DNA from: Undibacter mobilis
GTDB taxonomy: Bacteria; Pseudomonadota; Alphaproteobacteria; Rhizobiales; Xanthobacteraceae
DNA length: 64,000 bases
NCBI RefSeq assembly: GCF_003367195.1
Contig: NZ_QRGO01000001.1
Span: 1,288,501-1,352,500, forward strand
Direction of reading: 5' to 3'
Below the pieces are notes generated by a model. That model was not told the origin of the DNA. It ran no database searches and worked only from the letters and a program-made list of their open reading frames with translations. This document shows positions 26,013 to 34,683 of the stretch, one piece after another; position 1 is the first letter of the stretch; each line of letters begins with the position of its first letter. The position numbers and the translations under genes were made by a program.

Positions 26013-26539
26013 CACTCAATGATCGTCGGCAGCACGATCACGACCTTGCCGCCCTTGATGTCTACTTCGGGGACCACCGCATTGCTGAACGGCAGGAGCA
26101 GCGGCTCGCCACCTTGTGTCGTCGCGATTTCGATCAGGTCGCCGGCGCCGAAATTGTAGAGCGCCGTCACCTTGCCGAGCGCGACGCCTTCGGGCGACAC
26201 GGCGGCAAGGCCGATGAGATCGGCGTGATAATAAGTGCCGTCTTCGTCGATCGCGGGCAGGCGCTCGCGCGGCACATAGAGATCGGTGTTGGTGAGCTTT
26301 TCGGCTGCGGTGCGGTCAGGCACGCCCGAGAGACGGGCGACGAAGTGATCCTTCGCCGCGCGCATCGTCTCGATGTCGAAGGTGCGCTTGCCGTCCAGCG
26401 TCTCGAACGGGCCGTAATCGGCGATCGCCGCCGGGTCCTCGGTGAAGGACCACAGCTTCACCTCGCCGCGCACGCCATGCGCCGCGCCAATGCGCGCGAC
26501 GCATACGCGTCCGGACTTGTCGCTTTTCTCGGACCTCAT
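26012..26539 (-). CDS. rimM: Ribosome maturation factor RimM
   Basis: 16S rRNA processing and 30S maturation factor. N-terminal [20 protein letters not shown], mid [20 protein letters not shown], then [11 protein letters not shown] and the PRC-barrel C-terminus [16 protein letters not shown]. 175 aa. The only possible start, ATG 26539, lies inside a palindromic repeat unit (26534-26580) and overlaps the stop of the upstream GIY-YIG gene (ATGA); no SD of its own is visible. Translation therefore probably depends on coupling to that gene. Confidence 0.96.
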   Translation of the reverse strand: MRSEKSDKSGRVCVARIGAAHGVRGEVKLWSFTEDPAAIADYGPFETLDGKRTFDIETMRAAKDHFVARLSGVPDRTAAEKLTNTDLYVPRERLPAIDEDGTYYHADLIGLAAVSPEGVALGKVTALYNFGAGDLIEIATTQGGEPLLLPFSNAVVPEVDIKGGKVVIVLPTIIE

Positions 26540-26580
26540 GGTGAGGAGCGGCGCGCAGCGCCGCGTCTCGAACCATGAGC
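26534..26580 (+). repeat. Palindromic unit, family A, left of GIY-YIG gene
   Basis: CCTCATGGTGAGGAGCG - hairpin GCGCGCAGCGCCGC - GTCTCGAACCATGAG. It has the family-A architecture CCTCAT..TGAGGAGC - hairpin - GTCTCGAA..ATGAGG in plus orientation. It encodes the last residues and stop of the GIY-YIG protein and the first codon of rimM. Confidence 0.85.
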
Positions 26581-26871
26581 GGAGGAACTTCGGCGGGTCC
26601 GCGCCAGAAGCCCAAGCCTTGCGAAATCGCCGGCCATCAACGCTTCTTTCTTCGCCCGCGACCAGCCTTTGATCTGTCGTTCGGCTGCTATCGCGTTAGT
26701 AATCCGATCGAAGTATTCGCTATAGGCCAATACAACGGGTGTTCGCGTTTGGGTGTAGCCCGCGAAATGCCCGGCTTGCTGTTCTGCCACGCGGCGTTCG
26801 AGATCCGCTCGCGTCGTGCCGGTGTAGTAGCTGCCGTCGCTGCACCGAAGAATGTAGAGCCACGCACCCAT
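26536..26871 (-). CDS. GIY-YIG domain nuclease (YhbQ/UPF0213-like), repeat-flanked
   Basis: 111 aa. The GIY-YIG core is [20 protein letters not shown] followed by [12 protein letters not shown], with the usual downstream [20 protein letters not shown] and [13 protein letters not shown]. Single-domain members are structure-specific or homing-type nucleases; the role of this subgroup is unknown. The last 14 residues ([12 protein letters not shown] region) are read from the repeat unit at 26534-26580, and its SD (AGGACGAGG, four bases before the ATG) comes from the inverted unit at 26876-26923. It lies between rpsP and rimM, which are neighbours in most bacteria, so it looks inserted. Confidence 0.88.
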   Translation of the reverse strand: MGAWLYILRCSDGSYYTGTTRADLERRVAEQQAGHFAGYTQTRTPVVLAYSEYFDRITNAIAAERQIKGWSRAKKEALMAGDFARLGLLARTRRSSSAHGSRRGAARRSSP

Positions 26872-26875
26872 TGGG

Positions 26876-26923
26876 CCTCGTCCTTCGAGACGGCCGGCTA
26901 ACGCCGGCCTCCTCAGGACGAGG
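26876..26923 (-). repeat. Palindromic unit, family A, right of GIY-YIG gene (inverted)
   Basis: Read on the minus strand: CCTCGTCCTGAGGAGG - hairpin CCGGCGTTAGCCGG - CGTCTCGAAGGACGAGG. Same layout as 26534-26580 but opposite orientation, so the two units form inverted repeats around the nuclease gene. Confidence 0.85.
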
Positions 26924-26948
26924 GTAACACAATGGCGAGCGATTGACC

Positions 26949-27287
26949 TCAGGCCGCCGGGGCCTTGGCGGCTTCTTCGGCCTTGGCCTTGCGTTCCTTG
27001 CGCGGCACGGCCTTTTCCGGATTGTTGCGCGGCGCGCGCTTGGCGACACCGGCCTTGTCGAGGAAGCGCATTACGCGGTCGGACGGCTGCGCGCCCTTCT
27101 TCATCCACTCCTTGACCTTGTCGAGGTCGAGCTTGAGGCGCTCTTCCTTGTCCTTCGGCAGCAGCGGATTGAAATAGCCAAGACGTTCGATGAAGCGGCC
27201 GTCGCGCGGCGAACGCGAGTCGGCGAGGACGATGTGATAGAACGGGCGCTTCTTGGTGCCGGCGCGGGCCATGCGGATAACGAGCAT
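26949..27287 (-). CDS. rpsP: 30S ribosomal protein S16
   Basis: 112 aa. The body of S16 is plain: [40 protein letters not shown] and [20 protein letters not shown]. The C-terminus has a Lys/Ala-rich extension common in alphaproteobacteria. AAAGG before ATG 27287. It follows ffh by 48 bases on the same strand and is separated from rimM by the repeat-flanked nuclease gene. Confidence 0.97.
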   Translation of the reverse strand: MLVIRMARAGTKKRPFYHIVLADSRSPRDGRFIERLGYFNPLLPKDKEERLKLDLDKVKEWMKKGAQPSDRVMRFLDKAGVAKRAPRNNPEKAVPRKERKAKAEEAAKAPAA

Positions 27288-27335
27288 TTTCGGTTTTCCT
27301 TTCAGGTATCTCGATCGTTGATGTGTTGAAGTCGG

Positions 27336-28895
27336 TTATTTCTTTTTCCCGAAGCCCGGCAATCCGCCGGGGCCGGGGAATTTCCCGCCGAGACCGGGAA
27401 GGCCCGGCATGTTCGGCGGCAATTTCGGCATTGTCGGTGGCAAACCTCCGCCACCTGGCAAGCCCGGGGGCAACTGGCCGCCCGGCATGTTCTTGGCGAT
27501 CTCGGCAAGTTGCTCCGGCGACGGCGCGGCGCCGCCGCCAAGGCCGAGCATCTGGCCGAGGCCGGCCATCGGGCCGCGCTTGTTGCCTTTGCCCATGGCC
27601 TTCATCATGTCGGCCATGCCGCGGTGCATTTTCAGCAGCTTGTTGATCTGCTCCGGCGAGGTGCCCGAGCCCGCGGCGATGCGCTTCTTGCGGCTGTTCT
27701 TGAGCAAATCCGGATTGCGCCGCTCCTGCGGCGTCATCGATTCGATGATCGCGACCTGGCGCTTGAGCAACTTGTCGTCCATGCCGGCGGCGGCGATCTG
27801 GCTCTTCATCTTGGCGATGCCGGGCATCATGCCCATCAGGCCGCCGAGGCCGCCCATCGACATCATCTGCTGAAGCTGGTCGCGCATGTCGTTGAGGTCG
27901 AACTGACCCTTGCGCATTTTCTCGGCGGTGCGCGCCGCCTTTTCGGCGTCGATATTCGCCGCGGCTTTTTCAACGAGCGAGACGATGTCGCCCATGCCGA
28001 GAATGCGGCCGGCGATGCGCGCGGGATCGAACTCCTCCAGCGCATCCATCTTTTCGCCGGTGCCGATCAGCTTGATCGGCTTCTGCGTCACCGCGCGCAT
28101 GGAGAGTGCGGCGCCGCCGCGGCCGTCGCCGTCGACGCGGGTCAGCACGATGCCGGTGAGGCCGACGCGCTCGTTGAACGACCGCGCGAGATTGACGGCG
28201 TCCTGGCCGGTCAGCGAGTCGGCAACGAGCAGTACTTCATGCGGATTGGCCGAGCGCTTCACCTCGGCCGCCTCGTTCATCATCTCGTCGTCGAGCGTGG
28301 TGCGGCCGGCGGTATCGAGCAGCACGACGTCGTAGCCGCCGAGACGGCCGGCATCGAGCGCGCGCCGGGCAATCTGTGGCGGCTGCTGGCCGGCGACCAC
28401 GGGCAACGTGTCGATGCCGGTTTCGCGGCCGAGTACGGCCAATTGCTCCATCGCGGCCGGACGGCGCACGTCGAGCGAGGCCATCAGAACTTTTTTCTTC
28501 TGACGCTCGGTGAGGCGCTTCGCCAGCTTGGCGGTGGTCGTGGTTTTGCCCGAGCCCTGCAGGCCGACCATCATGATCGCGACCGGCGGCGCGGCGTGCA
28601 GATCGATGGCATTACCAGAATTTTGCGCGTCGCCGCCCAGCGTGGCGACCAGTTGGTCGTGGACGATCTTGACGACCATCTGGCCGGGCGTGACGGATTT
28701 TACGACCGTGGCGCCGATCGCCTGCTTGCGCACATTGTCGACGAACTCGCGCGCGACATCGAGCGCCACGTCGGCCTCGAGCAGCGCCCGGCGCACCTCA
28801 CGCATCGCGGCGTCGACGTCGGCTTCCGACAGCGCGCCACGGCGGGTGAGGCGGTCGAGAATGCCGCCAAGTTTTTCCGACAGTGAGTCGAACAT
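27336..28895 (-). CDS. ffh: Signal recognition particle GTPase Ffh
   Basis: 519 aa NG-M protein that binds signal sequences on ribosomes and docks to FtsY. The N domain comes first, then P-loop GLQGSGKTTTTAKLA, DTAGRTTLDDEMM, TRVDGDGRGGAALS (TKxD variant TRVD) and the Met-rich M domain (GMADMMKAMGKGNKRGPMAG region). A glycine/proline/leucine-rich low-complexity C-tail ends GFGKKK. The leader carries a tight pair of repeat units. SRP RNA was not found in this window. Confidence 0.97.
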   Translation of the reverse strand: MFDSLSEKLGGILDRLTRRGALSEADVDAAMREVRRALLEADVALDVAREFVDNVRKQAIGATVVKSVTPGQMVVKIVHDQLVATLGGDAQNSGNAIDLHAAPPVAIMMVGLQGSGKTTTTAKLAKRLTERQKKKVLMASLDVRRPAAMEQLAVLGRETGIDTLPVVAGQQPPQIARRALDAGRLGGYDVVLLDTAGRTTLDDEMMNEAAEVKRSANPHEVLLVADSLTGQDAVNLARSFNERVGLTGIVLTRVDGDGRGGAALSMRAVTQKPIKLIGTGEKMDALEEFDPARIAGRILGMGDIVSLVEKAAANIDAEKAARTAEKMRKGQFDLNDMRDQLQQMMSMGGLGGLMGMMPGIAKMKSQIAAAGMDDKLLKRQVAIIESMTPQERRNPDLLKNSRKKRIAAGSGTSPEQINKLLKMHRGMADMMKAMGKGNKRGPMAGLGQMLGLGGGAAPSPEQLAEIAKNMPGGQLPPGLPGGGGLPPTMPKLPPNMPGLPGLGGKFPGPGGLPGFGKKK

Positions 28896-28902
28896 TGCTC
28901 AA

Positions 28903-29010
28903 CCTCGTCCGGAGGAGCGTCGCGCGAGCGACGCGTCTCGAAGGGCGAGGTCCCTCCGTTGTGGCTCATCCTTCGAGACGCCCGCCTTCGGCGGGCTCCT
29001 CAGGATGAGG
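28903..29010. repeat. Inverted doublet of family-A units (REPIN-like)
   Basis: Plus-oriented unit 28903-28950 (CCTCGTCCGGAGGAGC - hairpin - GTCTCGAAGGGCGAGG) and minus-oriented unit 28965-29010 (CTCATCCTTCGAGACG - hairpin - GCTCCTCAGGATGAGG), 14 bases apart. It lies directly upstream of ffh. The rest of the gap to 29226 (unpaired GC-rich sequence, then an AT-rich stretch at 29205-29230) shows nothing else I can name. Confidence 0.85.
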
Positions 29011-29226
29011 CCGAAAAAACAAAACGACGCCCGAGGGCGCATCGCGCTGTCGGGCGGTGGCCTCCGGCCTCACGGGACCGGGCGGCGGGTCGAAAAGTCA
29101 GTCTCTTAGCGAGAACGGCCGGAAACTAGGGACCGGAGGGGGGCAAGTCAAGGCAAGTCTGGGGCCTGCGGGGTCCCGAAGGCAGGCCGCGACTCCTCTT
29201 TAAGTCGTTGTTTCAATTAATAAAAA

Positions 29227-29928
29227 TTAAGGCGCCAGTTCAAAGGTCACGGAAATGGCGGCGCGCAGCATCTGCTCGCCGGGCGCCACCGGCACGGCGG
29301 AGGCGCGCATGGCCTGCACCACCGGCCGCGGCGGGTTGGAGCCTTCCTCGGCGATCGACGTGACGGCGCCGAGTTTGACGCCCGCGGCCTTGGCGTAAAG
29401 CTCGGCCTTGCGGCGCGCATCGGCGACGGCGTCGTCGCGCGCCTGATCGAGCAATTTCGACTGTTCGGACACGACGAATTCGATGCCGGACATCTCGTTG
29501 GCGCCGGCGGCGATGGCGCGGTCGAGAATGCCGGGGAATTTGTCGATCTCGCGGATGCGGATGGCGATCTGGTTGGTGACCTGGAAGCCGAGCAGCCGGG
29601 CCGGGCCGGCCTTGCCCTGTTCGTATTGCGGCTGCAACGACAGGCGCGAGGTCTGCACGTCGCGGTCGGCGACGCCGGCCTCCTTGATGGCCGCCAGCAC
29701 ATTGGTCATCTGCCGGGCATTGGCCTCGCTCGCTTCCCGCGCATTCTTGCCCTGGCTGGTGACGCCGAGGCGGATATTGGCGTTGTCGGGCGCGACGGCG
29801 ACGGTGGCCTCGCCGGTGACAGTGATCGTGCGATCGGCGGCGCGGGCCGCCATCGGCGCCAGCAGCGGCACCATCATGGCGCCAGCGGCGATCGCGAGGC
29901 TCAGGGGAAGGCGGAACAGCGGTTTCAT
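29227..29928 (-). CDS. SIMPL-domain (DUF541) periplasmic protein
   Basis: 233 aa, signal peptide ending near ARA-AD (residue 30). The SIMPL domain fills the rest: ITVTGEATVAVAPDNANIRL, RQMTNVLAAIKEAGV, DVQTSRLSLQPQYE and FVVSEQSKLLDQARDDAVAD, then ARRKAELYAKAAGV. Homologues (YggE, Brucella BP26) form periplasmic channel-like oligomers and are linked to oxidative-stress tolerance. Its ATG shares one base with the stop of the GyrI-like gene (TAATG), so the two are coupled. Confidence 0.9.
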   Translation of the reverse strand: MKPLFRLPLSLAIAAGAMMVPLLAPMAARAADRTITVTGEATVAVAPDNANIRLGVTSQGKNAREASEANARQMTNVLAAIKEAGVADRDVQTSRLSLQPQYEQGKAGPARLLGFQVTNQIAIRIREIDKFPGILDRAIAAGANEMSGIEFVVSEQSKLLDQARDDAVADARRKAELYAKAAGVKLGAVTSIAEEGSNPPRPVVQAMRASAVPVAPGEQMLRAAISVTFELAP

Positions 29929-30554
29929 TATTTCACCGGCACGTAGACATTGATGATCAGAGAATTCGGATCGCTCTTGGCCGGATCCGATGTGAATTCC
30001 TCGATGAACAGATCCTGCGCTTCGAGGTTACGGTCATCGAGGTAGTTGGTGATCGCCTCATAGGTCGTGTCCATCGAATCGTAGGAGCCGCGATGGACGA
30101 ATTTCAGCGCCTTGCCGGCCGGCGCCTTGCCCGAGGCGATATCGCCCTTCGGCGGATTGGCGAGCGGCTGCGCGATGATGACGCCGGCCTGGAACGAGAA
30201 GCCGGTGTCGTCGGTCTCGGTATAGATCGTGAGATACGGCCCGGCCGGCTTGATGTTCTGCTTGGTGAGGTAATCGTTCAGCGATTTGAAGGCGTCGATC
30301 AGCGTGTCGAAGGCCGTGTCCCAGTTGGTGTGGCCCTTGATGTAAACAAAGTTGCGGTCTGGAAGCTGCACCTCCTCGCCGAAGGCGTCGCCCGGCTGGG
30401 CCGGCAGCGGCGCGTGCGGCTTGATATCCGGCATCGGCGCCGCCGGGGTCGGTCCGGACTTGGGCGCGGAGGTGCCTTGCGCCAGCGCAAGTGGGCCCGT
30501 TGCTAGCCAGACTGCCGCTACCAGGGCAAGGCGCAGGCTCCGCGCTCCAGACAT
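29928..30554 (-). CDS. Exported GyrI-like effector-binding domain protein
   Basis: 208 aa: signal peptide (residues 1-28, ALAQG), Pro-rich linker, then a SOUL/GyrI-like ligand-binding fold (RNFVYIKGHTNWDTAFDTLI, AGPYLTIYTETDDTGFSFQA, KALKFVHRGSYDSMDTTYEA). This fold is normally cytoplasmic and attached to regulators; an exported stand-alone copy suggests periplasmic small-molecule binding. GGAG before ATG 30554. Operon with the SIMPL protein. Confidence 0.82.
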   Translation of the reverse strand: MSGARSLRLALVAAVWLATGPLALAQGTSAPKSGPTPAAPMPDIKPHAPLPAQPGDAFGEEVQLPDRNFVYIKGHTNWDTAFDTLIDAFKSLNDYLTKQNIKPAGPYLTIYTETDDTGFSFQAGVIIAQPLANPPKGDIASGKAPAGKALKFVHRGSYDSMDTTYEAITNYLDDRNLEAQDLFIEEFTSDPAKSDPNSLIINVYVPVK

Positions 30555-30695
30555 CGTGCGGTCTCCGTCCTTGTCGGCGATTCGCTTTGACAAAGCGATC
30601 CTATCACGGCCCCTAGCCAATGGGGCGATCTTTGGCCATATAAACCGGGCGAAACCCGGGCAGGGCCCCGGGTTTTCCAAAACCGCTGGCGGATC

Positions 30696-31574
30696 ATGGG
30701 CGCACTTTCCAACAAGGCCTTCGTGAAGATGAACGGCATCGGCAACGAGATCGTCGTTGTCGATCTGCGCGCCGACACGCCGCGTGCCGCGCCCATCGCC
30801 GCGGATGAGGCGCGTGCTGCCGCGTCGCCTGCGGGTGCACCTTATGACCAATTAATGGCGCTCTATCCGCCGCGCACGCCCGGTACCGACGCCTTCATCC
30901 GCATCTACAACAATGACGGCTCCGAAGCCGGTGCCTGCGGCAATGGCATGCGCTGTGTCGCCACGCTTGTCTCGGATGCGAATGGCAAGTCCAAGCTGGT
31001 CTTCGAAACCGGTGCCGGCATTCTCAATGCCTGGAAGAACGACAACGGCCAGTTCACCATCGACATGGGCAAGCCGCGCTTTGCCTGGAACGAGATTCCG
31101 CTGGCCGAGGAATTCCGCGACACGCGGATCATCGAACTGCAGATCGGTCCGATTGATGCGCCGATCCTGCATTCGCCGTCGGTCGTCAACATGGGTAATC
31201 CGCACGCGATCTTCTGGGTCGACGATCCCTACGCCTACGATCTTGGGAAGTTTGGGCCGCTGCTGGAGAACCATCCGATCTTTCCCGACCGCGCCAATAT
31301 CACGCTGGCGCATATCGTCGATCGCGAGCACATCGTCATGCGTACCTGGGAGCGCGGCGCCGGCCTGACACGCGCCTGCGGCTCGGCCGCCTGCGCCACC
31401 GCGGTGGCGGCGGCGCGTCTCAAGCGCACCGAGCGCAAGGTGCATATGACCTTGCCGGGCGGCGAGCTTGTCATCGAATGGCGCACCAGCGACGATCATG
31501 TGCTGATGACCGGGCCGGTGGCATTCGAATTCGAGGGCAGATTCGATCCGAAGCTGTTCGAGAAGGCGTCGTGA
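30696..31574 (+). CDS. dapF: Diaminopimelate epimerase
   Basis: Converts LL- to meso-diaminopimelate for lysine and peptidoglycan. The two catalytic cysteines are C81 in GACGNGMRC and C228 in ACGSAACA. The start [17 protein letters not shown] is typical. 292 aa. Its last bases overlap mtaB (GTGA), so the pair is coupled. Divergent from the GyrI-like gene. Confidence 0.96.
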   Translation: MGALSNKAFVKMNGIGNEIVVVDLRADTPRAAPIAADEARAAASPAGAPYDQLMALYPPRTPGTDAFIRIYNNDGSEAGACGNGMRCVATLVSDANGKSKLVFETGAGILNAWKNDNGQFTIDMGKPRFAWNEIPLAEEFRDTRIIELQIGPIDAPILHSPSVVNMGNPHAIFWVDDPYAYDLGKFGPLLENHPIFPDRANITLAHIVDREHIVMRTWERGAGLTRACGSAACATAVAAARLKRTERKVHMTLPGGELVIEWRTSDDHVLMTGPVAFEFEGRFDPKLFEKAS

Positions 31575-32791
31575 GCGTCGACGTCCTTACCTTCGGTTGC
31601 CGGCTGAACATCGCCGAATCCGAAGTCATCAGGCGCGAGGCCGCAGCCGCCGGTGTCACCGACGCCGTTGTATTCAACACCTGCGCCGTGACATCGGAAG
31701 CGGTACGTCAGGCGCGGCAGAGCATCCGCCGCGTCAGACGCGAGAAGCCCGACGCAAAGATCATCGTCACCGGTTGCGCGGCGCAAGCTGATGCCGCGCC
31801 GTTTGCTGCCATGCCCGAAGTCTATCGTGTGCTTGGCAACGAGGAAAAGTTGAGTGCCGATGCCTGGCGCGGCAATTCGCGTGTGGCGGTCGGCGATATC
31901 ATGGTGGCGCAAGGCATCAAGGCGCATGGTGTCGATCACATCGACGGCCACACCCGTGCTTTCGTGCAGGTGCAGAATGGCTGCGATCATCGCTGCACTT
32001 TCTGCATCATCCCGTTCGGGCGCGGCAATTCGCGCTCGCTGTCCATCAATGATGCGATCGCCCAGGCGCGGCGGCTCGTCGCCAACGGCTATCGCGAGAT
32101 CGTGCTGACCGGCGTCGACATCACCAGCTATCGCGATGGTGAACTCAAGCTCGGCGCGCTGGTAAAGCGGCTGCTGCGCGACGTGCCGGAGATTGCCCGG
32201 TTGCGCCTCTCTTCGATTGATTCGGTTGAGGCCGACGCCGATCTGCTCGATGCGCTCGCCAATGAACGGCGGCTGATGCCGCATCTGCATCTGTCGCTGC
32301 AGGCCGGCGACGACATGATCCTCAAGCGCATGAAGCGCCGGCACTTGCGCGCCGATGCCATCGCGTTCTGTAACGAGGTGCGCCGGCTGCGGCCCGATGT
32401 CGTGTTCGGCGCCGACGTCATCGCCGGTTTCCCGACCGAGAGCGAAGAGATGTTTCAGCGTTCGCTCGATCTGGTCGAGGAGTGCGGCCTGACGCAGCTT
32501 CATGTATTTCCGTTCTCGCCGCGGCCCGGCACGCCGGCAGCGCGCATGCCTCAACTCGACCGCACGCTGATCAAGGAACGCGCGCAGCGTCTGCGCAACA
32601 AAGGCGAAGCGGCCTTGCGCACGCATCTCGATGCGCAGGTCGGTGCCACGCATCGCGTACTGACCGAGCGTGGCGGCATCGGCCGCACCGAGCAGTTCAC
32701 CGCTATGCGCCTCAATGCGCCGCTCGCGCCGGGGCTGTTCCTCGATCTCACCGTCGCCGGCCATGACGGCCGGCAATTGCTGGCGGCGTGA
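31571..32791 (+). CDS. mtaB: tRNA t6A37 methylthiotransferase MtaB
   Basis: Radical-SAM enzyme adding a methylthio group to t6A37 of tRNA (ms2t6A). The N-terminal MTTase domain has C10 (TFGCRLN) plus NTCAV and TGCAAQ cysteines; the radical-SAM cluster is C138, C142, C145 in [15 protein letters not shown]; a C-terminal TRAM region follows. 406 aa from GTG 31571, which overlaps dapF. Upstream in-frame codons have no family sequence. Confidence 0.94.
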   Translation: MSVDVLTFGCRLNIAESEVIRREAAAAGVTDAVVFNTCAVTSEAVRQARQSIRRVRREKPDAKIIVTGCAAQADAAPFAAMPEVYRVLGNEEKLSADAWRGNSRVAVGDIMVAQGIKAHGVDHIDGHTRAFVQVQNGCDHRCTFCIIPFGRGNSRSLSINDAIAQARRLVANGYREIVLTGVDITSYRDGELKLGALVKRLLRDVPEIARLRLSSIDSVEADADLLDALANERRLMPHLHLSLQAGDDMILKRMKRRHLRADAIAFCNEVRRLRPDVVFGADVIAGFPTESEEMFQRSLDLVEECGLTQLHVFPFSPRPGTPAARMPQLDRTLIKERAQRLRNKGEAALRTHLDAQVGATHRVLTERGGIGRTEQFTAMRLNAPLAPGLFLDLTVAGHDGRQLLAA

Positions 32792-33159
32792 TGATGAAAC
32801 GGGTGGCGGTCGCTGCATGGATGGTGGCCGCTGCCGCAGGCGGCGCGATGGGGCAGGCCGCGCCGCCTTATGTCGGGCAATGGGCAGTCGAAGGCCCGGA
32901 CGCCTGTCGCGACGGCAGCAATGACGATCTCAAGGCCAGCTTCAGCACCAGGCAATTGGAGTATTACGCCAGCACCTGTCGCGTGGTGTCGTCACGCCGG
33001 CTATCCCGCTCCGGCAATGCTGCGCATCGGCTCAAGCTGACTTGCGAGGGCGAGGGCATTCTGATCGTGCTCGACAAGACTGAACAGCGGCCGGATTTGC
33101 TGATGCATATCGACGCGGCGAGCTGGGAAACTTTGAGCTATCAGCGCTGCGCCGGCTGA
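32791..33159 (+). CDS. Small secreted Cys-containing protein, unknown
   Basis: 122 aa, starting in the mtaB stop codon (TGATG). Signal peptide [18 protein letters not shown], cleavage near MGQA-AP. The mature part starts YVGQWAVEGPDACRDGSNDD and has four cysteines (ACR, TCR, TCE, RCA), probably two disulfides. It looks like a small lipocalin-like or beta-rich domain, but I cannot assign a family. Co-transcribed with dapF-mtaB by position. Confidence 0.75.
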   Translation: MMKRVAVAAWMVAAAAGGAMGQAAPPYVGQWAVEGPDACRDGSNDDLKASFSTRQLEYYASTCRVVSSRRLSRSGNAAHRLKLTCEGEGILIVLDKTEQRPDLLMHIDAASWETLSYQRCAG

Positions 33160-33217
33160 TCGTGTCCGCCGGGTGTACGGGCCGGCAATTTGCCGACGGC
33201 TTTCGGAGCGAAGAACA

Positions 33218-33841
33218 ATGAGCGCGACTGAACATCTCATCACGACCATCGAACAACTCGAGGCCATTTACGGAAAGCCCCACGGCGCTTCCGTCGTCAA
33301 GGAAATCGACAGGATCGCTCCAGCCTATCGCAGGATGATTGAAGTCTCGCCTTTCGTGGCCATCGCCACTGGCGGCGAACTGGGGTTCGATTGTTCGCCC
33401 AAAGGCGACGCGCCGGGCTTTGTCCGCATTCTTGACGACAAGACCTTGGCGATCCCCGACCGTCCCGGCAACAACCGGATCGACGGGTACCGCAACATCA
33501 TCCGTAATTCGCATGTCGCGTTGCTTTTCATGATCCCAGGGGTCGGCGAGACCTTGCGCGTCAATGGACGGGCTTCAATTTCGATTGAGCCGGACTTGAT
33601 GCAGGGCTTCGCCGTCGACGGCAAGCTGCCGCGCAGCGTCATGGTCGTTCATGTCGATACGGTTTTCTTCCATTGCTCGCGCGCCATCGTGCGCTCGAAA
33701 CTGTGGGATGAGGCGAGCAAGGTGGATCGCAAGAGCCTGCCGTCAACCGGCAGCATGATTGCAGAAGTGAGCGCCGGACAACACGGCGGCGAAGCCTATG
33801 ACCTCGCGCTGCCCGCGCGCGTCAAGGCGTCTCTGTACTGA
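33218..33841 (+). CDS. Pyridoxamine-5-phosphate-oxidase-like flavoprotein
   Basis: 207 aa split-barrel protein. Family strings: FVAIATGGELGFDCSPKGDA, VRILDDKTLAIPDRPGNNRI, NIIRNSHVALLFMIPGVGET, then LRVNGRA and FFHCSRAIVRSKLW. This is the PPOX-class FMN (or F420) binding type rather than true PdxH. GGAG before ATG 33218. Role unknown; possibly an oxidoreductase of small metabolites. Confidence 0.87.
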   Translation: MSATEHLITTIEQLEAIYGKPHGASVVKEIDRIAPAYRRMIEVSPFVAIATGGELGFDCSPKGDAPGFVRILDDKTLAIPDRPGNNRIDGYRNIIRNSHVALLFMIPGVGETLRVNGRASISIEPDLMQGFAVDGKLPRSVMVVHVDTVFFHCSRAIVRSKLWDEASKVDRKSLPSTGSMIAEVSAGQHGGEAYDLALPARVKASLY

Positions 33842-33858
33842 GCAAAAACACCTTTGAA

Positions 33859-34623
33859 CTATTCCGCTTGCGCGGCCGGTGCCTCTGGCGTTCCGCCTTC
33901 GCGGGAAGGAACGAATTTGGCCGCGGTTTCGCCGCTCCAGCCGCACGCCGCCAGCAGCTCGCGCATATGCTCCGGCACCGGCGCTTCGACGGTGACCGCC
34001 GGCTTGTTCTTCGAGATCGGTACGGTGATGGCGCGCGAATGCAGATGCAGCGGCGTGCCGCCGGTGCGCGGCGCTGTGCCGTATATGGGGTCGCCGACAA
34101 TCGGAAAGCCCATCTCGGCGGAATGCACGCGCAGTTGATGCGTGCGGCCGGTCAGCGGCTCCAGCGCCAGCCAGGTCATCGCGACACCGTCCTTGCCTTG
34201 GCCGCGCCCCATCACCTTCCACGTCGATGACGCCGGCTTGCCGGCCGCGTCGGGCTTCATCCACCAGCCCCGGCCTTTGTCGATTTCGGACAGCGCCATG
34301 TCGATACGGCCTTCGTCTTCGGCCGGGCCGCCTTCGACCACGGCCCAGTAGGTCTTGCCGACCTTGCCCTGTTTGAACAGCTTGCCGAGCAGGGCGAGCG
34401 CCTTGCGATGGCGCCCCAGCACCAGGCAGCCCGAGGTATCCTTATCGAGGCGGTGCGCCAGCGCCGGATCGCGCGGCAGGCCGAAACGCAGCACGCCGAA
34501 ATAGTCTTCGAGGCTGTTGCCGCCCTTCGGCCCACGATGCACGGACAGGCCGGCCGGTTTGTCGACAACCAGCATCATGCCGTCGCGGTAGAGCAGGCGG
34601 GCGAGCATCTCGTCAGGGGACAT
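33859..34623 (-). CDS. RluA-family RNA pseudouridine synthase
   Basis: 254 aa. Catalytic aspartate D60 in AHRLDKDTSGCLVLGR; the family strings LVVDKPAGLSVHRGP, LTGRTHQLRVHSAEMGFPIV and GDPIYG are present. No S4 domain is seen, so it is a stand-alone catalytic domain. The exact rRNA or tRNA target cannot be told from sequence. Divergent from ftsY. Confidence 0.92.
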   Translation of the reverse strand: MSPDEMLARLLYRDGMMLVVDKPAGLSVHRGPKGGNSLEDYFGVLRFGLPRDPALAHRLDKDTSGCLVLGRHRKALALLGKLFKQGKVGKTYWAVVEGGPAEDEGRIDMALSEIDKGRGWWMKPDAAGKPASSTWKVMGRGQGKDGVAMTWLALEPLTGRTHQLRVHSAEMGFPIVGDPIYGTAPRTGGTPLHLHSRAITVPISKNKPAVTVEAPVPEHMRELLAACGWSGETAAKFVPSREGGTPEAPAAQAE

Positions 34624-34683
34624 AATTTCTTACCAATGGCCGCCGAAACGGGTATCAGGGGCGCGGCTCCCTGGGAACTGGCA

